64,000 bases of DNA from an uncultured Thalassolituus sp. (GTDB lineage: Bacteria > Pseudomonadota > Gammaproteobacteria > Pseudomonadales > Oceanobacteraceae). The translations under genes and the position numbers were made by a program. The stretch lies in NCBI GenBank assembly GCA_913061435.1, contig CAJXUK010000003.1:1-64000 (forward strand), in the 5' to 3' direction. The first letter of the stretch is position 1; the number at the start of each line of letters is the position of its first letter. Below the pieces are notes generated by a model that saw only the letters and a program-made list of their open reading frames with translations, was not told the DNA's origin and did not search any database. This document shows positions 9,630 through 19,202 of the stretch, one piece after another.

Positions 9630-10403
9630 GTGAGTAAAATGATTCGTGAGACCGTCACCAAAGTACATCATTGGAATGACACTTTGTTTAGTTTTAATAC
9701 GACTCGGAACCAAGGGTTGCGTTTTAAAAACGGCCATTTCACTATGATTGGTTTAGAAATCAATAATAAGCCACTGCTGCGTGCTTACAGTATTGCCAGT
9801 GCAAACTATGAAGAAGAAATGGAGTTCTTTAGCATTAAGGTACAAGACGGACCATTAACTAAGCACCTGCAAAATCTGCAAGTGGGTGATGAGATATTAG
9901 TGGGAACCAAACCCGTTGGAACCTTAGTAGCCGATCATTTATTGCCAGGCAAAAATCTTTACTTATTAAGTACGGGCACGGGCCTAGCGCCGTTTATGAG
10001 CATAATTAAAGACCCAGAAATTTATGAGCAGTATGACAACGTTATTCTTACTCATGGTGTTCGTTATGTTTCAGAGTTGGCTTACCAGCATTATATCGAA
10101 GAAGAACTGCCAAATAACGAATACTTTGGTGATATTGTGCGCGAAAAGCTGAAGTATTACCCAACCGTTACCCGTGAAGATTATCGCAACAACGGGCGTT
10201 TAACCGATTTAATGAACAGTGGAAAGTTGTTCTCTGATTTAGGATTGCCAGAGATAAATTTAGAGAATGATCGTTTTATGTTATGCGGTAGTCCAAGCAT
10301 GTTAAAAGAATTTTGTGATATTTTGGATGAGCGTGGTTTTGAAGAAGCACGCCAAGGTGAGCAAGGTCATTATGTGATAGAGCGTGCATTTGTAGAAAAG
10401 TAA
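9630..10403 (+). CDS. fpr: Ferredoxin-NADP+ reductase
   Basis: RAYSIAS FAD motif, GTGLAPFMSIIKDP, C-terminal YVIERAFVEK. Track start is GTG at 9618; GTG 9630 or ATG 9639 are alternatives. Confidence 0.87.
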   Translation: MSKMIRETVTKVHHWNDTLFSFNTTRNQGLRFKNGHFTMIGLEINNKPLLRAYSIASANYEEEMEFFSIKVQDGPLTKHLQNLQVGDEILVGTKPVGTLVADHLLPGKNLYLLSTGTGLAPFMSIIKDPEIYEQYDNVILTHGVRYVSELAYQHYIEEELPNNEYFGDIVREKLKYYPTVTREDYRNNGRLTDLMNSGKLFSDLGLPEINLENDRFMLCGSPSMLKEFCDILDERGFEEARQGEQGHYVIERAFVEK

Positions 10404-10569
10404 AAAGTAAAAAGTAAAAAGTAGGTTGGGGTTCAGCCCAACAATGTCGCAATTGTTGCTCTATTGTTGCCCTAAAGGGCAACCTACTTTTGATGCCTTT
10501 TCGTTTAAATTGTTTGAAATGTAGGTCGAGGTTTAGCTCGACAAGTGTAGGTTGGGGTTTAGCCCAACA
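10401..10569. repeat. 7-bp tandem repeat (taaaaag x3, 10401..10421) merging into a REP cluster: 10421..10443 (+), 10465..10487 (-), 10521..10543 (+), 10547..10569 (+)
   Basis: Four 23-nt GTAG-foot hairpins; stems GTTGGG/CCCAAC, GTTGCC/GGCAAC, GTCGAG/CTCGAC, GTTGGG/CCCAAC. Confidence 0.87.
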
Positions 10570-10679
10570 ATTCAAGTATAAATCCAAAAATGTCATAAAC
10601 AAACCTAGCCAAGTAGTCCTTTAATCCTGCACACTAGCTCATCATATAAACACAAACACAATTCTTTGCAGGTCTTTTT

Positions 10680-11687
10680 ATGAAAACTACCCTTACCACT
10701 TTAATTGTTGTGGTGATTTTGAGCGTTTCATATTCTGTACGTCAGTACATGGGTTTTATCGACTTATCTCCCCAAGTCGTACACGATTTACACGCTAATG
10801 AACAATCTAAATTTATAAAGCTAGGCGGTTTACAGCAAGGTATTAATCTTCATTATCGTGATGAGGGCCTTAACCCAGTTACACATCCAGATGCCCCTGT
10901 TTTAGTGTTATTACACGGTATTATGGCAAGCCTGCATACTTGGGATGGCTGGGTCGATACGCTAAAAGATGATTTTCGTATTATTCGTGTCGATATACCT
11001 GGTTTTGGTTTAACTGGGCCTTATGCCGATGGTATTTATAACATTAAGCGTTCTATGGATATGATTGATCAATTAACCAATGAGTTAAATATCTCTTCCT
11101 TTTCGTTGGCGGGTAATTCAATGGGTGGATTTATTTCTTGGAGCTTTGCTGCTAATTATCCAGAGAAAGTAGAGCGTTTAGTTTTATTAGACGCTGCCGG
11201 TTATGCGTTTAAAAAGCCTTTGCTACTGGGTTTGTTAAGTACGCCAATTTTAAAAGACAGTTTGTCTTATATCACGCCTAAATTTATTGTGTCGCAAACG
11301 TTAAGTGAAGTGTATGGTGATTCGTCGAAAGTCACCGATACCACGATTGATCGTTATCATCAGCTTATGCTGCGTGAAGGAAACCGAGTAGCGGTTGTCG
11401 ATGTTTTGATGAGTATTAGCAATATCGATAGTAGTTCTATTAAAGGGTTAAAGGTGCCTACTTTAGTGCAGTGGGGTGAGCAAGATAAATGGATTCCGCT
11501 GGCTCACGCCGAAAAGTTTGTTAACGATATAGAAGGTGCAAAACTGATTACTTATCCTGGGGTGGGGCATGTACCTATGGAAGAGATTCCTGTGCAAACA
11601 GCAAAAGACGCAAAGCTTTTTTTGATGTCGGTGATTGATGAGGAAGTGGAAGTTAAGCCGCTGGCTATAACACCTGTTGTTTTATAA
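10680..11687 (+). CDS. Alpha/beta-fold hydrolase
   Basis: VLLHGIMASLHTWDGW, nucleophile elbow LAGNSMGGFISW, and a C-terminal GVGHVPMEE histidine. Confidence 0.85.
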   Translation: MKTTLTTLIVVVILSVSYSVRQYMGFIDLSPQVVHDLHANEQSKFIKLGGLQQGINLHYRDEGLNPVTHPDAPVLVLLHGIMASLHTWDGWVDTLKDDFRIIRVDIPGFGLTGPYADGIYNIKRSMDMIDQLTNELNISSFSLAGNSMGGFISWSFAANYPEKVERLVLLDAAGYAFKKPLLLGLLSTPILKDSLSYITPKFIVSQTLSEVYGDSSKVTDTTIDRYHQLMLREGNRVAVVDVLMSISNIDSSSIKGLKVPTLVQWGEQDKWIPLAHAEKFVNDIEGAKLITYPGVGHVPMEEIPVQTAKDAKLFLMSVIDEEVEVKPLAITPVVL

Positions 11688-11695
11688 AAATCTTT

Positions 11696-11784
11696 TGTCG
11701 GGCTAAACCCCGACCTACATTTAAATGGATAAAATGTAGGTTGTCCTTTAGGGCAGCAATTTGTCGGGCTAAACCCCGTCCTAC
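11696..11784. repeat. REP cluster: 11696..11718 (-), 11736..11758 (+), 11762..11784 (-)
   Basis: Three 23-nt GTAG-foot hairpins; stems GTCGGG/CCCGAC, GTTGTC/GGCAGC (wobble), GACGGG/CCCGAC (one mismatch). Confidence 0.85.
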
Positions 11785-11793
11785 TTTAACTTT

Positions 11794-13083
11794 TTATAAA
11801 GAACGGCGTGGGTCGGCGATGATGTTGGCAAAAATCAAACCGGCCACCAGTGACATTAAAATCAAAAACGACTGACTGCCAATTTGTTCAATGTGTAAAA
11901 TTTCTTTGCCAGAGATCACGGTATTCAACCCCATGTATAATTTACTGCCCGGAACCAATACCACAATGCCTTGCAGCAAAACGATGGCTGCGGGTGCTTT
12001 GCGCCAGCGGGCAAAAAGGTTGGCGTAAATCCCTAAAAACAATGCTGCAAAAAAAGTTCCAAGAGCAATGCCAAAGGTTGCCGAGGCCCAAATGCTGACA
12101 CCGTGGCCCAAGAATCCTGCAGCAATACCCCAAGGGGCGTCTTTTAAGCGTATCTTAAACATGACCATTAATGAAAAAGATAAGACTAATACAGCTAGCC
12201 AGCCGCTCCAGTTAGGTAAACGAACGGCTTCTATTTGATCGACGTTCCCCAATAAAACACTGGCAATGGCAAAACCTAAAAATGCACCAAAGTAGAGTTT
12301 AAACAATACCATTAAGGCGTCCATTACCCGTACGGTGCCAGACACTAAATCTCGCGCTGCCAGTTCAGACAGTCCAACCGTTAATGCCAAACCAGGAATG
12401 AATACAATGATGCTAGATAAAACCACTAAAGCCATATTAATGGTGGGTTCTATAAATGAAATGGCCGATGCACCAAAAGCAGCTAACAGTGCAGATAATG
12501 GTTCGAGTGCGGTTTGAATACGGGGCCTAGTTTCACTGAACATCACTAAACCATAAATACCAATCGCTAATATAAAAGAAGCAATAACGTCAGCCCAGCT
12601 GGTGCCCATTAGCATGCTGAATGCAGCGCTGGCTAAACCAAAGGCGATAAAAATAACCCAGCGAGGAAACGGGTTGGGTTTGTTTGTGATGTCTTCTAAG
12701 CGCAGTAAGGCGTCGTCGAGATCGCGTTGGCCAGAGCACAATTCTTCGACTAATTCGTCGGTTCGGGCCAGCAAGCCTAAATCTAAATCACCTGGTTGAA
12801 CGCGCGCAACGTAGCTGTTTTCTTGGTTTTCACGATCTTCTACTGGCCAAAATACGCAGGTAATCGACGTTGGGCTGATTAAAAAAGAGCCGCCTAGCTC
12901 TAACGCCTCACTCACTTTTACCAAGTGACCTTCTAATTGATAGGCTGGGGTTCCGCACTGATGCAGGGTTTTTGCAAGGCGAATCAAAAACTTACGACGC
13001 TTTTGAAATAAGCTGGTGGTCATATAAGAAAAATCACTAGAACGGTTATTAATAAAGATGAGGGTATAGCTAATTGGTTTCAC
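11794..13083 (-). CDS. Threonine/serine exporter family protein (ThrE-like)
   Basis: 429 aa; N-terminal YQLEGHLVKVSEALELGG region, then multiple TM helices with VVFIPGLALTVGLSELAARDLVSG and VLVPGSKLYMGLNTVIS. Confidence 0.82.
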   Translation of the reverse strand: MKPISYTLIFINNRSSDFSYMTTSLFQKRRKFLIRLAKTLHQCGTPAYQLEGHLVKVSEALELGGSFLISPTSITCVFWPVEDRENQENSYVARVQPGDLDLGLLARTDELVEELCSGQRDLDDALLRLEDITNKPNPFPRWVIFIAFGLASAAFSMLMGTSWADVIASFILAIGIYGLVMFSETRPRIQTALEPLSALLAAFGASAISFIEPTINMALVVLSSIIVFIPGLALTVGLSELAARDLVSGTVRVMDALMVLFKLYFGAFLGFAIASVLLGNVDQIEAVRLPNWSGWLAVLVLSFSLMVMFKIRLKDAPWGIAAGFLGHGVSIWASATFGIALGTFFAALFLGIYANLFARWRKAPAAIVLLQGIVVLVPGSKLYMGLNTVISGKEILHIEQIGSQSFLILMSLVAGLIFANIIADPRRSL

Positions 13084-13109
13084 TACAAAATATTGTAGTC
13101 GTTAAAAAG

Positions 13110-13134
13110 AAAAAAGCCTGTTAAAAAAACAGGC
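13110..13134 (-). terminator. Rho-independent terminator at the end of the suf operon, overlapping the sufT stop codon
   Basis: GCCTGTT-ttttt-AACAGGC hairpin followed by a T-run on the - strand (13116..13134 stem-loop). Confidence 0.78.
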
Positions 13135-13648
13135 CTGTTTCGAGTAGAGCTTCGTCTGTCATCATATCTTTATGCCAAGGTGGATCAAAGATTAATTCGA
13201 CTTTAACAGAGTTTACATTGGGAACTTTGGCGACTCGATATTCAACATCACTTATTAATACTGGCCCCATACCACAGGTAGGAGCTGTTAAGGTCATGTG
13301 AACAATAACGTCTTTATCGTTAATATCGATGCCATATATGAGGCCAAGGTCTAATAAATTAACCGGAATCTCAGGATCAAAAATGGTTCTTAGGGCATAG
13401 CGAATTTGTTCTTCGTGCACTAAGCCATCGCCTTTGTCTTCAAATACGATTTCTTCGGCTTCTAATCCTAAAGCAGCAGCATCGGTGCCATCAACACGCA
13501 CCATGTTACCATTAACAGTGAGCGTATAGTTGCCGCCTAATGCTTGGTTAATGGTTACAAATGTGCCCGCTGGAATAACGGTAGGTTGGCCGCTGGGTAC
13601 TTTACGCGCAGGACAATCCTGCTGGGCAACCACCATTCGTTTTTCCAT
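13121..13648 (-). CDS. sufT: SufT-like Fe-S cluster assembly protein (DUF59/MIP18-type)
   Basis: IRYALRTIFDPEIPVNLLDLGLIYGI and VHMTLTAPTCGMGPVL motifs; last gene of the suf cluster. Confidence 0.87.
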   Translation of the reverse strand: MEKRMVVAQQDCPARKVPSGQPTVIPAGTFVTINQALGGNYTLTVNGNMVRVDGTDAAALGLEAEEIVFEDKGDGLVHEEQIRYALRTIFDPEIPVNLLDLGLIYGIDINDKDVIVHMTLTAPTCGMGPVLISDVEYRVAKVPNVNSVKVELIFDPPWHKDMMTDEALLETGLFF

Positions 13649-13660
13649 GTTTGTGTTCCT

Positions 13661-14029
13661 TTATACTGAAAATGATTCGCCGCAACCGCACAAGTCTTTG
13701 GCGTTTGGGTTATTAAATTTAATGGTGCTGTTAAGCCCTTCTGTGGTGAAGTCTACTTCGGTGCCTTCTACCATTGCAAGATATTCGGTAGGAACATACA
13801 GGGCAATATCGTCGGTTACCTGAAAACAAGTATCTTCTGCTAGTGGTGTTGTGACGAATTCAATCTCGTATTTAAAACCCGAGCAGCCACTTTTTTTAAC
13901 TCCAATACGAACACCTTGTGCGTTTGAATTAGCCAATAATTTGCGCACGTGGGCCATGGCTGACTCGGTCATACTGACTTGTGGTTGTTGCTGATTACCC
14001 GCTTTTGGGTCAAACGTTTCTATTGTCAT
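13661..14029 (-). CDS. Iron-sulfur cluster assembly accessory protein (HesB/IscA/SufA family)
   Basis: GVRIGVKKSGCSGFKYEIEF and C-terminal DLCGCGESF, the conserved A-type carrier cysteines. Confidence 0.88.
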   Translation of the reverse strand: MTIETFDPKAGNQQQPQVSMTESAMAHVRKLLANSNAQGVRIGVKKSGCSGFKYEIEFVTTPLAEDTCFQVTDDIALYVPTEYLAMVEGTEVDFTTEGLNSTIKFNNPNAKDLCGCGESFSV

Positions 14030-14078
14030 AATGTATCTCTCAGAAAAAACAGTTATTGCTAAAATTATTTAAAAATAA

Positions 14079-15311
14079 TTAAAGTAAAAACATTTTCACT
14101 TTTTCAATCGCCTTAAATAGAGCATTTACTTCTTCGATAGTATTGTAATAAGTAAAAGAGGCTCTAACTGTACCAGGTACTTCAAACTGTTCCATTAAAG
14201 GCATTGCACAATGGTGACCAGTACGTACTGCAACACCTTGTTGATCTAACAAAGTACCCACGTCGTGCGGGTGAGTTCCGTCAATTAAAAAGCTAATAAC
14301 GCTGGCTTTTTTATTACTGGTGCCCACTAAACGAATACCATCAGTTTGAGAAGCTAGTGTGTTTGCATGGGCCAATAGGGTATCTTCGTGCTTAGCCAAT
14401 GCCACACGGTCTAAACCGTTTAAATAAGTAACTGCTGCGGCCATGCCAATAGCACCGGCAATATTGGGTGTGCCCGCTTCAAATTTATACGGTAAAGCGT
14501 TGTACGTTGTTTTTTCAAAACTCACATGCAAAATCATTTCACCGCCACCTTGGTAAGGAGGCATAGCGTTTAATAAATCTTCTTTGCCGTAAAGAACACC
14601 GATACCGGTTGGGCCGAATAACTTGTGACCCGAAAATACATAAAAGTCGCAATCCAACGCTTGTACGTCTATTTCCCAGTGGGCAACAGCTTGTGCGCCA
14701 TCGATCAAGGTTTTGGCACCCACTTTATGGGCTTCGCGAATAATGTCGGCAACAGGATTAATGGTGCCGAGGGCGTTAGACACATGAATTACTGCCACGA
14801 ATTTAGTTTTTTCGTTAAGAAGTTTTAGATATGCTTCATAATCTAATGAACCATCGTCTAATACCGGGATTACTTTTAAAACAGCGCCAGTTTGTTCGCA
14901 TACCATTTGCCAAGGCACAATGTTGGAGTGATGCTCCATTCCCGAAATAATAATTTCGTCGCCTGCTTTTAAGTTTGAGCGAACCCAAGTTTGTGCAACT
15001 AGGTTGATTGATTCGGTGGTACCGCGAGTCCAGATAATTTCTTCGCTTTTGGTGGCGTTAAGAAATTTTTGCATCGTAGTACGTGCATCTTCAAACATCT
15101 GCGTTGCTTGGTCGCTTAATGTATGAGCGCCGCGGTGCACGTTAGAGTTCGTGGTACGGTAATAATTAGCAATGGCATCGATAACCACTTGCGGCTTTTG
15201 CGTCGTAGCGCCGTTGTCTAGATAGACTAGCGGCTTACCATTGACTTGCTGATGTAAAATCGGAAAGTCGGCACGAATTTGTTCGATGTCCATGATTTTG
15301 CTATCGCTCAT
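14079..15311 (-). CDS. sufS: Cysteine desulfurase SufS
   Basis: LDNGATTQKPQVVIDA, FSGHKLFGPTGIGVLYG (PLP lysine), RTGHHCAMPLM (catalytic Cys). Confidence 0.92.
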   Translation of the reverse strand: MSDSKIMDIEQIRADFPILHQQVNGKPLVYLDNGATTQKPQVVIDAIANYYRTTNSNVHRGAHTLSDQATQMFEDARTTMQKFLNATKSEEIIWTRGTTESINLVAQTWVRSNLKAGDEIIISGMEHHSNIVPWQMVCEQTGAVLKVIPVLDDGSLDYEAYLKLLNEKTKFVAVIHVSNALGTINPVADIIREAHKVGAKTLIDGAQAVAHWEIDVQALDCDFYVFSGHKLFGPTGIGVLYGKEDLLNAMPPYQGGGEMILHVSFEKTTYNALPYKFEAGTPNIAGAIGMAAAVTYLNGLDRVALAKHEDTLLAHANTLASQTDGIRLVGTSNKKASVISFLIDGTHPHDVGTLLDQQGVAVRTGHHCAMPLMEQFEVPGTVRASFTYYNTIEEVNALFKAIEKVKMFLL

Positions 15312-15500
15312 AACTTAATTTTCACCTTAAAACAAAAAAGACTTGTTAATAAAACAGATAAGAAACATTTTTGGGTGTTGATGTAGCAAATATCTAAAAC
15401 AGGGATGTTTTAGTTAAGGCTACAGGGACGTATTTACGCCGTTTTGCGGAATAAATGCCCAATCATGTTTCGTTCTCTATGGCTGCAAGGCTTCTTTTAA

Positions 15501-16823
15501 TTACCCAATGTGCTGCATTAATTCTTCGTCACGACCAAAGCGTTTGGCCAAGATAGGGCGAATCAAATCACGAACGGCTTCAAGCTCTAAGTTTTCTAAC
15601 AGTTCGTTAATAAAACCAAAGCTTAACATGACGTCAGCTTCTGCAGCGCTAATACCACGGGACTGCAGATAAAAGCGCGCTTCTTCATCGAGCTGCGCTA
15701 TGGTGGCACCATGAGCACAGCGAACATCGTCGGCATAAATCTCAAGTTCTGGCTTGGTATTAATGGTGGCTTCGTTCGACAGTAATAAGTTTTTGTTGCT
15801 TAATTCTGCCAGTGTTTTTTGTGCATCAGGGTGAATATGAATGCGACCATTGAATACCGCTTTAGACTTATCGGCCATGATGCCGCGAAACACTTCGTTG
15901 GTGGTGCAGTTGGCAACCTTGTGTTCCATGTTGCTGTGAAAATCAATGAGTTGTTTATTTTGTGGTAGATAAACACCCTTCAATTCACAATGGCTGCCAC
16001 CCACGTTGTGGTTGACGTTAATGTCGTTACGCACAATTTTTGCGCCTAAGCCCAGCTGAAAGCTGTCGTAATTGGCATCGCGATCTAAGTCAACATAAAC
16101 ACCACCAATTTGAATGCTGTTTTCTTCAACCAGTTGCAAACGATAGTGATTTAGGCGTGCATTAGCCCCCACTTTGGCTTCGGTAATGGCGTTAATAAAA
16201 CAGTTTTGCTGATCACCTGTGCTGGTGAAATGTTCAACCACTGTGGCGTTAGCACCAGTTTCTAATACGATCAAGATACGCGCAGGCACTGTAAAAGCTT
16301 TTTTTTGTGCTGTACTGATATGCGTTATCTGAATATTTTGTTTTAGCTGTTCATTTTTACCAATATGAACCAAGACGCCGTCGTTTGTTATTGCATTGTT
16401 CAAAGCTGCAAATAGGTGCTTATCTTGTTCAATTGCGCTGCCGATATTGTCAGCAATAATTTTTTGCTGCTCAGAATTAGCTTGGCTAAAACGAACAACA
16501 TTGGCTGAGCTTTCGCTCGACGACAGTTCGCTAGATGACAGTTGGCTAGAGTACTGGCCATTCACAAATACCAAACGATGAGCGTCTAACGCTGGAATAT
16601 TGCTTAACGTTGCCAGTTCGTTGGCATTGAAATTAGTCGCTAAACGGCCATAACCTTCTTCGTGCGAGGTTAACGCATTCAACGATGTGTATTTCCACGC
16701 TTCTGTTTTACGTGTAGGAATTTCCTGCTGTAAAAAGCTGTCGCGGCCACTTTTATTTAATGCGGCTAATAAATCGGAATCTGCAGGGTTAACAGCAAGC
16801 AGACCTTTATGAAAATCTGTCAT
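15501..16823 (-). CDS. sufD: Fe-S cluster assembly protein SufD
   Basis: RKTEAWKYTSL, RCAHGATIAQLDEEARFYLQSRGIS; synteny with sufB/C/S. Confidence 0.9.
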   Translation of the reverse strand: MTDFHKGLLAVNPADSDLLAALNKSGRDSFLQQEIPTRKTEAWKYTSLNALTSHEEGYGRLATNFNANELATLSNIPALDAHRLVFVNGQYSSQLSSSELSSSESSANVVRFSQANSEQQKIIADNIGSAIEQDKHLFAALNNAITNDGVLVHIGKNEQLKQNIQITHISTAQKKAFTVPARILIVLETGANATVVEHFTSTGDQQNCFINAITEAKVGANARLNHYRLQLVEENSIQIGGVYVDLDRDANYDSFQLGLGAKIVRNDINVNHNVGGSHCELKGVYLPQNKQLIDFHSNMEHKVANCTTNEVFRGIMADKSKAVFNGRIHIHPDAQKTLAELSNKNLLLSNEATINTKPELEIYADDVRCAHGATIAQLDEEARFYLQSRGISAAEADVMLSFGFINELLENLELEAVRDLIRPILAKRFGRDEELMQHIG

Positions 16824-17584
16824 TACTGTGCTCCGTTGTCTGCGCCGTCTTCCAACCAGCTGTAGCCTTTTTCTTCTAGCTCTAATGCTAATTCTTTGCC
16901 ACCAGTTTTAACGATTTTACCATTGGCCAATACGTGAACGTAGTCAGGCACAATGTAATCCAATAAGCGCTGGTAGTGAGTAACAACAATAAAGCTACGG
17001 TTAGGGTCACGTAGGCTGTTAACCCCTTTGGCAACAACTTGCAGTGCGTCAATGTCTAAACCAGAGTCGGTTTCATCCAAGATACAAAGCTTTGGCTCTA
17101 GTAACATCATTTGCATGATTTCGTTACGCTTTTTTTCACCGCCCGAAAAACCTTCGTTCACGCCACGCTTTAAAAAGCTTTGGTCAAGGTCAACGGCTTT
17201 GCATTTTTCACGGGCTAGCTTTAAAAAACTTACCGAATCTAAAGGCTCTTTACCTTGCGCCGCGCGCACCGAATCAACCGATGCTTTTAAAAATTCTAGG
17301 TTGGATACTCCAGGGATTTCAACGGGGTATTGAAACGCTAAAAACACACCCAAACGTGCACGTTCTTCTGGGTCCAGTTCTAATAAATCGGTGCCTTGAA
17401 GTTCTGCCGAACCACCACTAACTTCGTAATCTTCACGACCTGCTAATACGTTACCTAGAGTACTCTTACCGGCACCGTTTGGCCCCATAATAGCGTGAAT
17501 TTCACCGGGTTTAATGTCTAGGTTTAAGCCTTTTAAAATCTCTTTGTCTTCTACGCTGGCTTGTAAATCTTTAATCGTTAACAT
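16823..17584 (-). CDS. sufC: Fe-S cluster assembly ATPase SufC
   Basis: MLTIKDLQ start chosen over the upstream extension in the track; GPNGAGKSTLGNVLAG, FSGGEKKRNEIMQ, LDETDSGLDIDAL. Confidence 0.92.
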   Translation of the reverse strand: MLTIKDLQASVEDKEILKGLNLDIKPGEIHAIMGPNGAGKSTLGNVLAGREDYEVSGGSAELQGTDLLELDPEERARLGVFLAFQYPVEIPGVSNLEFLKASVDSVRAAQGKEPLDSVSFLKLAREKCKAVDLDQSFLKRGVNEGFSGGEKKRNEIMQMMLLEPKLCILDETDSGLDIDALQVVAKGVNSLRDPNRSFIVVTHYQRLLDYIVPDYVHVLANGKIVKTGGKELALELEEKGYSWLEDGADNGAQ

Positions 17585-17713
17585 GTTGTAATTTCCTGAA
17601 ATTCTTAAAATTTTGTTTATGAAGTAAGCTTGTGGTTTATATCTTTGTAATAATAATGCGAAAAAATAGCGCAAAATAGATGTCTGAAAACCACATTTTT
17701 ATAAGCTGCCGAA

Positions 17714-19156
17714 TTACCCAACTGATCCTTCTAGCGATACTTCTAAAAGTTTTCCAGCTTCTACTGCGAACTCCATGGGTAGTTCTTTAAAAACTTCTTT
17801 ACAGAAACCATTCACGATCATAGAAACCGCTTTTTCGGTATCAATACCGCGCTGCTGACATAAGAATAATTGCTCGTCAGACACTTTTGATGTTGTGGCT
17901 TCGTGTTCAACAATGGCGCTTGGGTTTTTACTTTCTATGTATGGGAAGGTGTGTGCACCACACTTATCACCAATTAATAGTGAATCACACTGAGTATAGT
18001 TACGAGCGCCTTTGGCTCCTGGCCCCATGCGCACGAGTCCGCGATAAGCGTTTTGGCTTTTACCCGCAGAAATACCTTTTGAAATAATGGTCGACTTAGT
18101 GTTTTTGCCTAAGTGAATCATCTTGGTACCGGTATCCGCTTCTTGAAAGTTATTGGTCAGTGCTACGCTGTAAAATTCACCTACCGAGTTGTCGCCCTTC
18201 AAAATGCAGCTTGGGTATTTCCAAGTAATAGCAGACCCTGTTTCTACCTGTGTCCAAGAAATTTTTGCATTGGTGTGTGCAATACCGCGCTTGGTTACAA
18301 AGTTGTAAATACCACCTTTGCCTTCGCTATCCCCTGGATACCAGTTTTGTACCGTAGAGTATTTAATCTCGGCATCGTCCATTGCTACCAGCTCTACTAC
18401 AGCCGCGTGCAGTTGATTTTCATCACGCATTGGCGCAGTACAACCCTCTAGGTAACTCACATGAGAACCTTCGTCAGCAATAATCAGAGTACGTTCAAAC
18501 TGACCGGTGTTTTCTTCGTTAATGCGGAAGTAAGTTGACAGTTCCATTGGGCAACGGACGCCTTTTGGGATGTAAACAAACGAGCCGTCGCTGAATACCG
18601 CAGAGTTGAGTGCAGAATAAAAATTATCACGTTGTGGCACAACGCTGCCCATGTATTTTTTAACCAGTTCTGGGTGCTTATGTACCGCTTCTGAAATTGG
18701 CATAAAGATAACGCCAGATTCCGATAATTTTTCGCGGAATGTTGTGCCAAGTGATACTGAATCAAATACCACATCCACGGCAACACCGGCTAGTGCAGCG
18801 TGTTCGTGAACAGGAATACCAAGTTTCACGTAGGTTGCAATTAATTCTGGATCTACTTCGTCCAAACTTTGCGGTCTGTCTTCCATGCTCTTTGGTTCAG
18901 AAAAATAAGAGATGTCTTGGAAGTCCACTTCAGGGTGTTTAACCTGCGCCCAGTTTGGCGGTGTCATTTCTTTCCAGGCAGCAAAGGCTTTTAAACGCCA
19001 CTCAAGAAGCCATTCTGGTTCGCCTTTCTTTTTCGAAATAAAGCGAACGGTGTCTTCGTTAAGACCTGGTGGAAGGGTTGAGGATTCGACATCGGTGATA
19101 AAACCGGCTTCGTATTCTCTGTCTATCTGGCGATCGATTTCTGCATTATCAGTCAT
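17714..19156 (-). CDS. sufB: Fe-S cluster assembly protein SufB
   Basis: [57 protein letters not shown]. Confidence 0.93.
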   Translation of the reverse strand: MTDNAEIDRQIDREYEAGFITDVESSTLPPGLNEDTVRFISKKKGEPEWLLEWRLKAFAAWKEMTPPNWAQVKHPEVDFQDISYFSEPKSMEDRPQSLDEVDPELIATYVKLGIPVHEHAALAGVAVDVVFDSVSLGTTFREKLSESGVIFMPISEAVHKHPELVKKYMGSVVPQRDNFYSALNSAVFSDGSFVYIPKGVRCPMELSTYFRINEENTGQFERTLIIADEGSHVSYLEGCTAPMRDENQLHAAVVELVAMDDAEIKYSTVQNWYPGDSEGKGGIYNFVTKRGIAHTNAKISWTQVETGSAITWKYPSCILKGDNSVGEFYSVALTNNFQEADTGTKMIHLGKNTKSTIISKGISAGKSQNAYRGLVRMGPGAKGARNYTQCDSLLIGDKCGAHTFPYIESKNPSAIVEHEATTSKVSDEQLFLCQQRGIDTEKAVSMIVNGFCKEVFKELPMEFAVEAGKLLEVSLEGSVG

Positions 19157-19202
19157 AATGAACGGCTCTCATCTCTTTCTGATGACCTTGATCTTGTTTG
19201 CT

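Noticed and set aside
10401-10421. taaaaag tandem as a phase-variation tract
   Set aside because: It starts at the stop codon, so copy-number changes would not alter the reading frame of fpr; kept only as a note on REP insertion
10276-10602. ORF 10276..10602 (-)
   Set aside because: Made from the REP cluster and the antisense fpr 3' end; repeats such as CWAKPQPTLV/CWAEPQPTF are translated REP units
6253-11784. Clusters of short repeats considered as a CRISPR array
   Set aside because: Units are palindromic hairpins in mixed orientation, with irregular 3-34 nt gaps, scattered over several loci and with no cas genes; this fits REP elements instead
17585-17674. N-terminal extension of SufC in the track
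   Set aside because: MLTIKDLQ at 17584 is the canonical SufC start; the extension has no homologous look
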